DNA of 64,000 bases from Viola odorata. Taxonomy: Eukaryota; Streptophyta; Magnoliopsida; Malpighiales; Violaceae. Below the pieces are notes generated by a model, which was not told the DNA's origin, ran no database searches, and saw only the letters and a list, made by a program, of their open reading frames with translations. The stretch is from contig OY829537.1 in the NCBI GenBank assembly GCA_963691705.1, positions 61,108,304 to 61,172,303 of the forward strand, written 5' to 3'. This document shows, one piece after another, positions 25,726-36,691 of the stretch (positions within the stretch are counted from its first letter, which is position 1; each line of letters begins with the position of its first letter). Made by a program: the position numbers and the translations under genes.

Positions 25726-26620
25726 TTAGATGGTCCAAATTGAACTCTCTTGAGTTCTAAATTGATTCACAGTTGATGTTTCAGATGGTCTAAATTGACT
25801 TTCTTGAGTTCCAAATTGATTCACAGTTGATGGTTCAGATGGTCCAAATTGACTCTCTTGAGTTCCAAATTGATTTTGTGATTCAGAATGATCTCTCTTG
25901 CTTTTCCTTTCTTGAGCACTCTATTAGAAAAAACATTATTGATATGTTAAACATCATATACAAATATCACAATCAATATTGAAGAAAATAATTAAAAAAA
26001 ACCTTTGATACCTTTTTTTTGTTCATTTTTTGTTCTAGTGTTGACACTTTTCTTTTGGATGGAAGATGCCCTTTTGTTCGCACCTTCAAAGGTATGCCTG
26101 CTTGGTCATTTGTTCGCGCCTTCATTTTTTGTTCTATTGTGGACGCGTATGCCTACTTGATCATTTGTTTCAAGCCTCCTCTTCTCATACGCTTCAATAT
26201 TTTTATTACACTTAAAAAAATGTACTTTTCTAGGACTCAACGCATAATTATGCTCAAGATTAACATGAGAAATAGTTAACTCTCCTTCATCATTAACAAC
26301 AACATTGACGTTAGCCTTACAATTTTTTTTTTTTATGGCCTTGGATTAAAAATATTTTTTGCTATGGATTTCCACATACCTCCTCTAACACACTCAACAG
26401 AATAATACTTCAGCTTCCCATTAACATCTTTGTTCATAATTTTTCTCCTAATACCAAATCCCACTTCACCAACATACTCAAGATAAAAATTATAAACTTC
26501 TTCTGATTTGAAGACCATACCTGACTTCGGAATCAATTTATCATCAGGTTCCGGCAGAGGCTCATCACTTTGAGGCTCGTCATTTTTAGGCAAAAACTCT
26601 CGTTGAGGCAAAAACTCCAT
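25726..26620 (-). pseudogene. FAR1-type DNA-binding protein, transposase core missing
   Basis: On the minus strand MEFLPQREFLPK opens at 26620. It reaches the FAR1 DNA-binding domain: GMVFKSEEVYNFYLEYVGEVGFGIRRK, VECVRGG. After a stop and shift at an A-rich run near 26330 it continues CKANVNVVVNDEGELTISHVNLEHNYALSP...HFFKCNKNIEAYEKRRL, the C..H part of the zinc-binding motif. It then jumps, after a further stop and an intron-like gap with acceptor at 25921, to a C-terminal segment of about three 18-residue repeats (NQFGTQESQFGPSEPST). The MULE transposase and SWIM domains that follow in full FAR1/MURA-like proteins are absent. FAR1 family proteins derive from MULE transposases, so this is probably what is left of the element's own transposase gene. 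Confidence 0.85.
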
Positions 26621-27419
26621 TGCCTCCGGCGCAAATGATACTGCTATTATAGGACAAAGTAATTAAGGGTTACTATCATCAAGATGTATACCCTATAAAT
26701 GAGCTTACATTAAACACACTCTACCTAAGCATATAAAGAAAAGTACGTCTGTAAACTCAAATAAGCAAATCCCCCTCATTCACAAAATAATCATTTGCCA
26801 ACCATTGTAAAACTCACTATCTGGGAAATTAAGAAGTCTATCATTGCAAAATTCTTGATGGCCATAGCAACAAACAGGAGGTGTGTGCAAGATACACAGG
26901 AAACTTACCATTATTTATAGACAAATTCATGTTTCAACAACAAATGTTTGTAATTAATTTGAAATTGCAAACATAGACAATGCAATGCAGATTCTGTTCA
27001 TTGATTCTTAACATCCCCAATTCATCTGGTTGAAAGAGAAAACACTGTATCAAACTCCACAAATGCACCAAGCGTTCCATTGGGTGAAAATAGCACTTAA
27101 ATACACACTCTTTAACAATGACAATCTTGTATAAGAACATGAAGGGAAAAGGAACATAACAAAACATAGAGAAACCGTGACCAACTTCCAAAAAAGCAAG
27201 AGAGAAATTGCCTTTACAGGGTGGCAATGGAAACAAATTTGTATAACGAAAACAAAAAAATTGACAAGAGAACAAACAAAAAGACAACCCCAGATAAAGA
27301 ATTTTGAAAAATAGGAAAAAATAAAACACTACCACAAAAATTGAAATTGATAAGAAAATGAGGAAATTTGAACTCTACCAAGAGTGGGGAATGCAACAAA
27401 AATAGCTAACAAGACGGTT

Positions 27420-27776
27420 GAACGGTGGTGGTGGAAGTTAAGCGGAGCGGCGGTGGTGTTGGCGGCAGTTTGGTGTGGTGGTGGTGTTGGATAGAGAGTG
27501 AGAGCGAGGAACGACGAGCGGTGGGCGGCGGCGAGCTTGAAGTGGATTGAGATAGTGATGGCGTCGCGGTGGTGGTGGTGGCCTTAAGCGGTGGTGGTGG
27601 CAGTTGAGCTTTGGCAATGAGGAAGGGGGAGGTCTGCAAGATGAGAGTGACGAGAGTGACAAGAGTGAGGCAGACTTGATTAATGGCAATTTCATAAATA
27701 CAACACAATGACAATTTTGTAAATATCAAATTTTGCTCGTATTCTGCCTACTCATTCCTACAAAATAGCATTTTCC
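27420..27776 (-). repeat. Right TIR of the 7.5-kb MULE
   Basis: Inverted partner of 20249-20600, with the same order of blocks and small length differences in the CAC-rich tracts. Confidence 0.85.
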
Positions 27777-27785
27777 ATATTTTAA

Positions 27786-30700
27786 TGATGATACTTTTCT
27801 GTATGGGTGAAAATAGAAAAAAAGATGAATGAAGTCCTAGTTCTTGTAGGCAGCTCATACAAACACCCTACACTACTGCACATGTGTAAGACAAGACCAA
27901 GCTTAACCCTTTCTTTTCTTTCTAAGTTTTAATAGAGGCATGGTGGTAATAGCTATGTTTTTTTCTAATAGAAGTTACTTATACGCACTATAATACTCCA
28001 ATATAAGATCTAATTTTCCATAGCATGTAAAATTTTATCTATCAAAGTTGTGGATTACATGGTACCGAGCTAAACCATATTAGCTAAAGAGCTACGAAAC
28101 TCGGATGACCATACATATCAAGCCCAATACAAGATTATGGATAGTGACAACCAAGAAGATGGAGTACTGCAATATCTGCATATCACAAAAGAATACAACT
28201 ATTTATAATTGGTAAACTTATACAGTTACAAGAAGCAAGTGCCAAGTGAGCAGCAACTATTAGAAAGCAAGTAGGGAGCAACCAAGGTGTGGAGGTGAGG
28301 AGGTGAGGCGAAATTCACTTATAAATGAAACGAGCAAATGCTAAATAAAGAAACCTATAAATTTTAGAAATTACAAAATTAAGATTACCAGATTGATATA
28401 TATAGGAAATACTATAAAAAGAGTATAAATATGTATTTACGGGGTTTGCCTACATTCACTTATTAATTTACAGATGCGGCAAAAAATTCACAATATACGA
28501 ATAATATTCGTCCCGCATAAAGTGAGTATCCACGAATATCCATACTCGCGGATCTAATTGTCATTCCTATTTCCCGCTTCCTTTATGGATATGCATGTCA
28601 AACATGAAACAATATGTTTATTTACCAGGCTACCAAGGAAGTGATATGTTGCACGACATCGGAAGTCTTCAGGTGTATCTTTTACTTTTCTTATTATTAA
28701 CTATCATCCTTTATTTAGAGTTTTTTGGTTTCTGTTTGTTCCTTTGTTTTGGAAGACATAAGACAAAATATTCTGACTTAATAAAGGTAATAAATGAAAA
28801 TTTGTTATTCACTTTTCATTTGTATATATCATTTTGTTTATTGTATAGATTAACCTTGCTAATTCATGTGTATATAAGTAAAAATAAAAAAGCTTCACCA
28901 TTAATATTATCTTAATGTTATATGATTGTATGCTTAATTTGGGTATAATCTCTATTTAATTATATATTTTTAGAAAAATATACTGCTTATTATAATCCAT
29001 TTTCTTCTCTTTTTGTAGAATTGAGGATTCAAAGGTGATTGAGAAGAAAGAAGCAAAAAAAATCTGAAATTGCCAATAAAAAATTTCAAGCAGACTTCCT
29101 AAATTTAGGCCTAGAAGGTAGCCGAGCAGTGGAGGACTAAGAAGGTTGGACTAAAACATAGAGTATCGGTGATAAATAAAGAAAGATATCATTAAATTCA
29201 AATTCAAATTCAAATTCAAATATATATATTAGACACATTTTCAAATGAGGATTTAGAAGATAATTAAGAGTGAAAAAATATTTAATCACTCTCTTATTAT
29301 CAAGAGAGACAACTTCTAATCTCTAATCTATTTTAAGCTTTGAACTCAGCTCCCTTCGTCTTTTTTCTCGAGATAAGAAATTTTCATGCAATTACATTTT
29401 TTGTGCTTTTAAATTATTATGTTATGTCTAGTTATGTTTTTAATTCATAGCAAAAACAATAAGGGTATATGATTCAACTTCTTTGTGAGATCTAATTGTT
29501 TCTTATAGTTTCTGCAATTGTATTTTTTTATTATCTAACTTTATGTTTATATTGTCCATGTTTAGATCTAGATCTAGTTAATTTAGGTTTTAACTAGATT
29601 AATTAATGTAGTTCTAGAAGGTTGCAAATAACAAAGCCTGAATGATTAAATAGATAACTAGATCGATCTCAGTCATTGGTTCTTTGAGACTAGAGAGAAT
29701 GAACAATTTAGTATAAAGTCTATAAGTGAATCTTAATATTGACCTAGAGTAATCTTTCATTTGATATATCAATTGTCTAGTAAAATCTTATTAGTGTACC
29801 TTAAGGTTGTTAGATAATTAAGATCTTTTAAGGCTTATTGCATTTGGAAAGTAGGAAAGTTAAGTATACCTAATTTATATAGTTATTTCATAAATATTCT
29901 TCAAATACATATGAGTCATAAATCATAATCTTGGAATTGTGTTGCTAGGAATCTTTTACTAGTATTTATAATTTATTTTGTTATTTGGTGTTAAGTTCTA
30001 ACTATAATTATTTTTTATAGATTCCACACCCAATCATTTTCTCTCCTTTGTCATGTGGAATTTTCCTTTTGTTAGTTTTTATGGAAAAGAAAAACAGTTC
30101 GAATATGAACAGATTTAAGCAAAATTATCGAAAAGTACTTTTGTATAGTGACATTGTTGATTATGTTCATATAATTTTATGCTTTTAATTATTATTATAA
30201 CAGAGATCGAATTCATGATCTACGTTATAAAAATAACATATACTAACGAGTTGAACTACAACCTCATTTGCACTATTTTAAATAATTTTTAGTCAACTTT
30301 TAGTGTCCCCCTAAGTTTTAAATTTGTACACATTAGTCCTCAAAGTTTCTATATTTTCTAATAAGTTGTTATATTTAGCCCCCCAAATTTTAGATTACTT
30401 TATGACTCTTAAAGTTTTTATTCTTTTTTAAATAATTTATCACCAAATTTGGCTCCCCTAAATATTATAATCTATATAGTGAACCTTAAATATTTTATCC
30501 TTTCTTAGTTGATTTACCTTATTTTGGATCTATGAAAGAGATACTACCTAATTTGGCTCCCAAACTGTTCTTTCTAGTTTCGCCACCGAAAAAGAACAAA
30601 GCTCCAATACAACACAAGAAAGAAGCTCACAACAACGCACATACCCAACTCGATTCTCCGTTGTTCCAGAGCTTGAAACCATCTGCAATCACCACAAGCC

Positions 30701-30985
30701 TTGAAAATTAGGCATTCAAATTTCTGGGGCGGGGTTGTGTTTGCTGCTGCAATCGCAGTCCGTAAATCTCATTTGATATTGGAGTCTTTGTTCTTTCCCT
30801 ATGTGAATTGGCCGCCCCCTTTTTTCCACAAGAGTGTACACACAATGTTCGATGAAATGCCTCTATAACCAATTTGTCTGCCTTGAGTTATGTCACAAAC
30901 CCAAATTAACTCTTTATTGTCTTCGAACATTTCTTTGTGGAGCTTGTATCTACCTTCAACTCTGAACTGATGGGTTCGTATCTTT
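27786..30985. other. AT-rich spacer without recognised gene
   Basis: I see no coding family on either strand. A CAAATT microsatellite lies at about 29195-29222. A 106-codon frame at 28595-28915 is hydrophobic and AT-driven. Around 29280-30060 the text looks like the untranslated part of an old retroelement, but no ends were found. Confidence 0.45.
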
Positions 30986-31282
30986 TTGGTTGAAGCCCAT
31001 ATGCTTAATCATTCTTATGTGGTTAACTAATAACCAAATATGGGTAGTGGGGTTTCCAAAGGTTTGCAGAGAAAGCTTGCGGAGATGCACCACATCCATG
31101 TTTCGAAGTGGCTGCCTCATCACTGCTAATTCTGATTTGGGTATATTCTTATTCCCCTGTTTCCCTAGTGTACGAAACTATTTCCATATTTTTTCCCTCT
31201 TCCTTATATGAATTGTTTAAGAGCCTTCGCGTGTTCTCTTATCTTATTTTGTAATAACACAGTACTGTTTTTAACTCTCCAG

Positions 31283-31352
31283 CTGGAAGGCTCATGAATA
31301 GATTGGTATCTTGCACGCACTACTGTGCTCTTGCAACCAGAGTAGAATAGAC
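31283..31352 (+). pseudogene. Possible 5' exon remnant flanking the Pack-MULE
   Basis: After an acceptor-like TTTAACTCTCCAG the sequence reads GRLMNRLVSCTHYCALATRVE and then stops at the element edge. It is Arg/Ser/Cys-rich like an organelle-targeting start. If the Pack-MULE interrupted the nMAT4 copy that resumes at about 38450, this could be that gene's presequence. This is inference from position only. Confidence 0.25.
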
Positions 31353-31356
31353 AAGA

Positions 31357-31612
31357 GGAACTGCCAAGACGAACGACGTGGCACTGCCACGTCATTCTAT
31401 ATTTACAAGTTTGCCACTGTTTGCAAATTTATCAAACTGCCACCGTGTTTCTTCTCCATACCCTTCTCTTCCTTTCCCGATTTCTAGGGTTTATCTTCTT
31501 CCCGATTTGTTGCTCCTCCTCCTCCATAGCTACCCTTCTTAGCTTGTAAAGTAGAAACCACATCTAAGCACTTCTCAAGATACCTGCGGCCGCCATCCCT
31601 TCTTCCTTCTAC
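31357..31612 (+). repeat. Left TIR of the Pack-MULE
   Basis: Inverted copy of the right TIR. It contains a single copy of the 25-bp terminal unit that is repeated at the other end. Confidence 0.85.
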
Positions 31613-31758
31613 CGTCGCGACTGCTGCTTCCTCCTCCATACTCGTGCTCTTCCTTTTCCCGATTTCTAGGGTTTCTCCATACCCGTGCTCTTCCTCTACC
31701 CGTCTCGACCGTCACCCCGACCCAGCCAGCCGGATCCATACCTCCCTCCTCCATTCGC

Positions 31759-31780
31759 GCATCTCCATCATGAAAGCCTC
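31759..31780 (-). repeat. 22-bp inverted copy of the MED22 exon
   Basis: The minus strand here reads GAGGCTTTCATGATGGAG plus ATGC, identical over 22 bases to 32159-32180 in the MED22-derived exon but in opposite orientation. It lies about 380 bp upstream, inside the Pack-MULE. Confidence 0.8.
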
Positions 31781-32128
31781 CAGGTACGGATTCTTTTGAA
31801 ATCATTACTTATTCTTGTATTCATTCATAGATTCCTGCTGTTGTTACTGGATTCCGATATTAAAATCTTCTTGCTATACTGCTGCCGGTAATTGATATTC
31901 CTTAATTTTTTATGATTTTCCTTCCTTTTTTTTTGAGTTATACCTTGTTTTCTGTTGACATTTATGTATGGACTGCAAATGATTTGAAAGGGTTGAGCCC
32001 AATTTGGGATGGATACGGAAGAATGAAGATGGAACATGCCAAACATTGTAGTGATTTTGGTATTGAACTGAAACTTGTTTACTACTTGTCGTAATTCTTC
32101 ACATGACAGTCTCTTGATTGTTGTGTAG

Positions 32129-32875
32129 ATTAATGATCCGCCTGTCAGGAATACACAAGAGGCTTTCATGATGGAGATGCCGCTGCTAGAATGGTAAGGG
32201 TCTAAGGCCACCTACACACTCATTAGCAGTAGTAATATCTACAGAATTCAGCCTAACATAGATCCATATTATGGTGATATAATTGTCGAAGATGTGGGCT
32301 TTTGCGATATTTTCTTCGATTTTTGTTGTGATTTGTATTGCTGCCTCTAACATTCTCTGGTATGTAGATGCATAGTCTTTGAAGTGTATTGTTATATTTG
32401 TATCTATGTAACATTATGTTAGTTCTGCAATGCATTTTCTCCTATTTATCATCCAGAGACTAGTATAGTGAGTTTTGAAAAAAAGAGGCTAGTATTTGTG
32501 GTGACAATTTGGATGTCTGCGTCACGAGTCTTGTTGCTCACATCCATTAAAGCAGGCGAATGCAAATTTTCGATGTTTTTATGTGCACTTCCCTGTGGAT
32601 AATACTTGTAGGCTGGTCTTCTAATTTTGGACTCAAAACAGGTTCAAGCAGCTGATGCTTTGCTTAAGTTGGTGTCAGAGCTTAAGCAGACAGCAATCTT
32701 CTCTGGGTTTGCATCTCTGAATGACCATGTAGATCAAAGAATAGTCGAGTTTAATCAATTGGCTGAGAAATCTGATAGCACATTAGCTAGGATTGGGGAG
32801 GAGGCTGCTGCCAGCCTGAAGGAGCTTGAATCTCATTACTACTCTTCTGCGCAGAGGACAAGTCAAAACTTGTAG
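32129..32875 (+). pseudogene. MED22: MED22 (Mediator subunit 22) fragment, two exons
   Basis: Exon 32129-32193 follows an acceptor (TTGTGTAG) and encodes INDPPVRNTQEAFMMEM. One base is then missing, so the expected Ala-Ala-Arg-Met end is out of frame before the donor ATG^GTAAGG. Exon 32642-32875, after CAAAACAG, encodes [48 protein letters not shown] and stops with TAG. This is the C-terminal two thirds of plant MED22/SURF5, part of the Mediator head that bridges transcription factors and RNA polymerase II (identified from family knowledge). The N-terminal exon (the QKTLLQRVDTD region) is not found anywhere upstream. Retained introns and its place between MULE TIRs indicate genomic capture. 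It could be transcribed but would not give a normal MED22. Confidence 0.9.
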
Positions 32876-33379
32876 ATGTGAACCGTGGACTTACGCTCCT
32901 TTTTTTTGATAGGCAGGGGTGAGACTAAGTCCTTGCTTGTACTTAAGCTCCTTAACAGTTGGGATTTGCAGCTCTGTACTTGAGTAGACAACATTTTACA
33001 CATCATTTGTATAATTGCTCATTCATTTGGATGGTGCAAAGGAACTTGGAAGTTTGAAAAGGAGTAATGATCAGTGAAGCATCTTCTGTGTTTTGATTTT
33101 GTTCAGTAATTTGTAGTTTACTTCATTTTAAAGGGAATAAAGAGCCTAACAGCTCTACAAATCGCTTGCATTTTTGAAACACTGCCGCACATGTGGATTG
33201 TAGCTATGTTTAAGCAGTTGTCAAGCTTCCACTTAATATCTGCAGAATACACAGGGAATTTACTAGAAACCGCACTGAAATGTGAAATTACAGTTGACAA
33301 GGATTCCAATATTCAGAGATGTAAAAACGAGTTCGTGTAATTCCACCACCGTCGATTTCTCCAAGGTTGACAAAAGTTG

Positions 33380-33700
33380 AAGCCTTTTTTAGAACTATGC
33401 AGATACTTATTTGTTCTTCTGCCCCTCCAGACCAACGAAAACCCTAACTCGACATCTCTCTCTAGTTCTCTCCCAATCTCCTACCCCAATCTCCATCGCA
33501 TTTTCTTCTGCCCCAAAAGAAATCCACACTCCCTACCAACGAAAACCCTAACCCTCACGCCGACGTCGGTGCTCCAGACCAACGAAAACCCAACATCGTT
33601 CCTATTTTCTCTCAACAAAATAAATCCTCTCATATCATTTCAATTTCTTTGCATTTCATCTCAACCTTTGCCGCCTGATCCTGACCTCAATCCGTTTTGT
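33380..33700 (+). other. 5'UTR or N-terminal exon-like segment of unknown origin
   Basis: A pyrimidine-rich stretch with repeated AACGAAAACCCTAAC phrases and an open frame ends at a good donor (TTTT^GTAAGTG, 33700). It resembles a plant first exon with leader. It may belong to the PPR donor gene whose body follows, but the frames do not join in phase. Confidence 0.4.
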
Positions 33701-33879
33701 AAGTGAATTCTGTCTTTTTTTTCCGTTTGTTTCCTATTTGATTTTTGTTGTGTGTGAGCATGGTCAGTGTTTGGGCCTGGATCGTTTGGTTTTCGAATTG
33801 TTTTATGCATTTTTGGGATTTGGGTCTATCCTGGTTTCGTTGGATCTATTGGGGCAAGTTCAATTTTTTAAATTTCCAG

Positions 33880-34713
33880 TCTTGGGTTGCTGTTATAAGT
33901 TCAATCATTCGTGGGTTGGGTAGAGCACGCATGATTCGCGATGTTATAGAAGTTATTGAATTGGTTGCCAAGTTTCAGAAGACCCCTTCTTTGAAAATTT
34001 TCAATGCGGTTCTTGATGTTCTCGTGAAGGAGAATATTGATTTGGCTAGAGATTTTTATAGGAAGAAAATGATGAGTGGTGTTGAAGGTGATGATTATAC
34101 TTTTGGGATATTAATGAAAGGTCTTTGTCGAACAAATAGAATCGGTGATGGGTTTAAACTCTTGCAAATTATTAAATCTAGAGGTTCGAAGCCAAATGTT
34201 GTTATTTATAATACTCTGCTTCATTCCTTGTGTAAAAACGGTAAAGTAGGCAGAGCAAGGAGCTTAATGAATGAGATAGAAGAACCTAATGATGTTACTT
34301 TCAATATTTTGATTTGTGCGTATTGTAAAGAAGGTAATTTAGTTCAGTCTCTTGTATTGTTAGAGAAGAGTTTTAGTTTGGGATTTGTACCGGATGTTGT
34401 TACAGTTACTAAGATTGTCGATATTCTTTGCACAGTAGGTCGTGTCACAGATGCAGTTGAGATACTGGAGAGGGTGGAGAGCAAGGGAGGTGTAGTTGAT
34501 GTTGTGGCTTACAACACCTTGGTGAAGGGATTTTGTCGATTAGGAAAAGTGAAAGTTGGAAAATCCTTGCTGAAGGAAATGGAGAGAAAAGGATGTCTTC
34601 CTACTGTTGGCACCTACAATGCATTGATAGTTGGTTTTTCTGAGGCTGGTATGTTGGACTCGGCTCTTGATATCTTTAATGACATGAAAAATGATGGTAT
34701 CAGTTGGAATTTT
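33880..34713 (+). pseudogene. PPR protein fragment (At2g17525-like), open but truncated
   Basis: An open frame of about 280 codons encodes consecutive 35-residue P-type pentatricopeptide repeats: [129 protein letters not shown]. The order and wording resemble the organellar PPR protein At2g17525 (from memory). Homology starts abruptly after an acceptor-like TTTCCAG at 33879 and ends at GISWNF. The open frame extends to 33745 and 34803 with unrelated residues. About 100 N-terminal and many C-terminal residues of the parent are missing, and no further repeats follow. PPR proteins bind organellar RNA. Without targeting peptide and C-terminus this copy is unlikely to do so. It lies inside the Pack-MULE. 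Confidence 0.85.
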
Positions 34714-34845
34714 AAATCTCCAACCCAAATCACATCTTTTTTATGCATGATATCTATGTTGCGTATGAAGTTTGCTGGCTGTGGTATGGATATTTGTGCT
34801 TAATATGCTGTTTTCTCATTCTCAATTGGTCATTTAAATTGGCAG

Positions 34846-34981
34846 CTGTAATGCGATCAGATGGATTTGAATACCTCAAGGAGAATTGCCCATTGCTGCA
34901 GTTGGAGCTTCTGAAGACCGTGGCAGGCTGTGAGGAGGAATGCAGCAGTGGAGGAAAGTCCAGAAGTGTGTGGGCTCAATT
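34846..34981 (+). pseudogene. BTB/POZ protein C-terminal exon fragment
   Basis: An acceptor TTGGCAG at 34845 opens an exon reading AVMRSDGFEYLKENCPLLQ, LELLKTVAGCEEECSSGGKSRSVWAQL. The DGFEYLKENCP segment is typical of the end of plant BTB/POZ and MATH-BTB proteins, which act as CUL3 substrate adaptors. After WAQL the similarity stops and a different tail leads to a stop at 35006. It is a third unrelated gene piece in the same Pack-MULE and directly follows the PPR piece, so splicing from PPR into BTB is conceivable. Confidence 0.75.
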
Positions 34982-35006
34982 GTTAGATTGTGTGATTGCC
35001 GTGTAA

Positions 35007-36160
35007 GCCACTAATGTTTTTCGAGCAGGCATGATTCAGTAACTTATGCTCTATGTTCTTACTTTTCGCCTGTAACGTTTACTAACAAATCCAATTGCTC
35101 AAGTGGAGAAGAATAATGATCTTCCTTCAATTTGTAATAGTCTTTTTTTTTTCAATTTCTCTTCCTTCAAAGCGTAATTGATGTAGCTTCTTGTTCTATC
35201 AACCTATACTCGATTAGAATCATGATATTAGCATTTTTTTCACACAGAATGTTCTGCAGACTTTTCTTTTTGATAACTTGTTATATAGCAGTTCGTGTGT
35301 TGAACTTGAATTGCAAGTATCAGGCAGGTGAAAGAAAAACTAGGGCAATGACACATTAATATTCTCTCATGCTTTCGTATAAATGCATCATTTCATGCGT
35401 TAATTGATTGAAATATGTATGTTTTTCCCCATTATAAGTAATTAAGTAGTCGAAAAAGGAAAAGAATTAAATACATTACATACCCTTTTGTAAAGGAGAT
35501 AATAGTGAGTTTTCACCTATAAATATAGTTCGTGACTCAATAACTAATAGCTTAATGTTGAATATGTAATTGTGATTTATATATGTAAAACTGTAAATGT
35601 TATAATAACTGGAACTTTTTCGCAACAAATATATTTATTAGTTTATTATTTTTGCAAATCGAAGAAAATAATCACATTAATTTTTTCCATTAAAAAAAAG
35701 TGTTGTTGGAACAAAATTATAGTATAATTTTTTATTATAAATAAAATGTTAATTATTTGTTTACAGAAATATATTGATTAAAAATATCTATATAGAGTTT
35801 GCAAAATTTTTAATATAATGCTTTAAACCATAGTATTAATAACTTATATTTTTTATGGTATTAATAAGTTTAATTTATTTATGATATTAGATAAATATTA
35901 GGTGGTAGATGTTAGATTATAAATAAATTGATTAAAAATATATATAAAGATACTAAAAAAAGTAATTCTAATACTTGAAATGAATTATGCCCTTTATGGT
36001 CATTTTATATTCCAACCATAGTTTTAAAAGTTGTTTTACCAAACAGCATAAACAGCTTCTGGTTTCCCCACAGAATTTTTAACAAATATTTACCAAACAG
36101 CTTACTCCTTTTCCAGCAAGTCATTTTCAAACAGAACTTCTTCCCACAGAACTTTTCCAG
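35007..36160. other. AT-rich stretch inside the Pack-MULE
   Basis: No coding family is seen. From 35330 the base composition is strongly AT-rich, unlike the captured exons on both sides, so it may be a later insertion. Confidence 0.4.
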
Positions 36161-36162
36161 CT

Positions 36163-36454
36163 AGAACCGGAACGCCAAACAGACCCTAAATTATATACCA
36201 GGTTTAAGTGTAAATCTTTCAAAATTGGGTGTATATTTTTGTCCAAATAAATTTGGTGCCTCCTTCCCGTGTCCTTCCCAAAAATGACTTTTGGCCCCTG
36301 CACCAATTTGCTTCAGTGGGAGGCAAGGCCAAATTGGCCTTGCCTGGAAAATGACTTTTGAAGAAGTCATTTTGGAGTAGGTGTTACCAAACACCTACTC
36401 CTCTGATTTTCTACTCGGGAAAGTCATTTCCCGAGTAGAACCGGAACGCCAAAC
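36163..36454. mobile_element. MITE-like block with consecutive perfect hairpins
   Basis: The 18-mer AGAACCGGAACGCCAAAC occurs directly at both edges (36163-36180 and 36437-36454). Between them are four perfect hairpins in a row: 36321-36345 (12-bp stem, one-base centre), 36348-36373 (10-bp stem), 36375-36400 (11-bp stem) and 36409-36440 (14-bp stem, four-base loop). A foldback element or several nested MITEs would explain this. Confidence 0.65.
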
Positions 36455-36691
36455 GCCCACATAATCAACACAAGGCTACTAATGAAAAAACACAATGCCA
36501 TTATATTATATAGATTTTTGTGAAAAAAACCTGAATGTGTGAAACAATTAGATGATAAGTATTTTGGGTAATAAACAGGCATACAGAACAACAACCTCCT
36601 CTGGAGATATAAACCAACAAAGCTTTGTAAGAGCACTTAAACTACAACAAACACAAGCAATTGTAGGCTAGTTCCAAGCAGGCATGGCATG

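Larger units (their letters stand above)
20249..27776. mobile_element. 7.5-kb MULE with about 350-bp TIRs
   Basis: The left end (GGGAAATGTTATTTTG at 20249) and the right end (inverted, GGAAAATGCTATTTTG ending 27776) head inverted repeats of about 350 bp. These continue through TAGGAATGAGTAGGC, a CTTGCAGACCTCC segment and a proline/threonine-codon-rich stretch. The flanks TTATTTTAA (20240-20248) and ATATTTTAA (27777-27785) match at 8 of 9 positions, the TSD size of Mutator elements. Inside are a GRF zinc-finger gene (+), a FAR1-type gene (-) facing it, two tandem repeats and a later solo LTR. No intact transposase core (MULE DDE domain) is visible, so it is non-autonomous now. Confidence 0.85.

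Noticed and set aside
28595..28915. 106-codon hydrophobic frame that could be a membrane protein
   Set aside because: AT-rich sequence gives Leu/Ile/Phe/Tyr runs by chance. No splice context or family.
30990..31211. 73-codon frame and an overlapping MGSGVSKGLQRKL peptide from 31037
   Set aside because: Might be an old exon, but it ends in stops quickly and I recognise no family.
31575..31805. Minus-strand 76-codon frame beside the Pack-MULE left TIR
   Set aside because: Composition-driven Gly/Arg/Glu frame. Its only recognisable part is the short inverted MED22 piece, reported separately.
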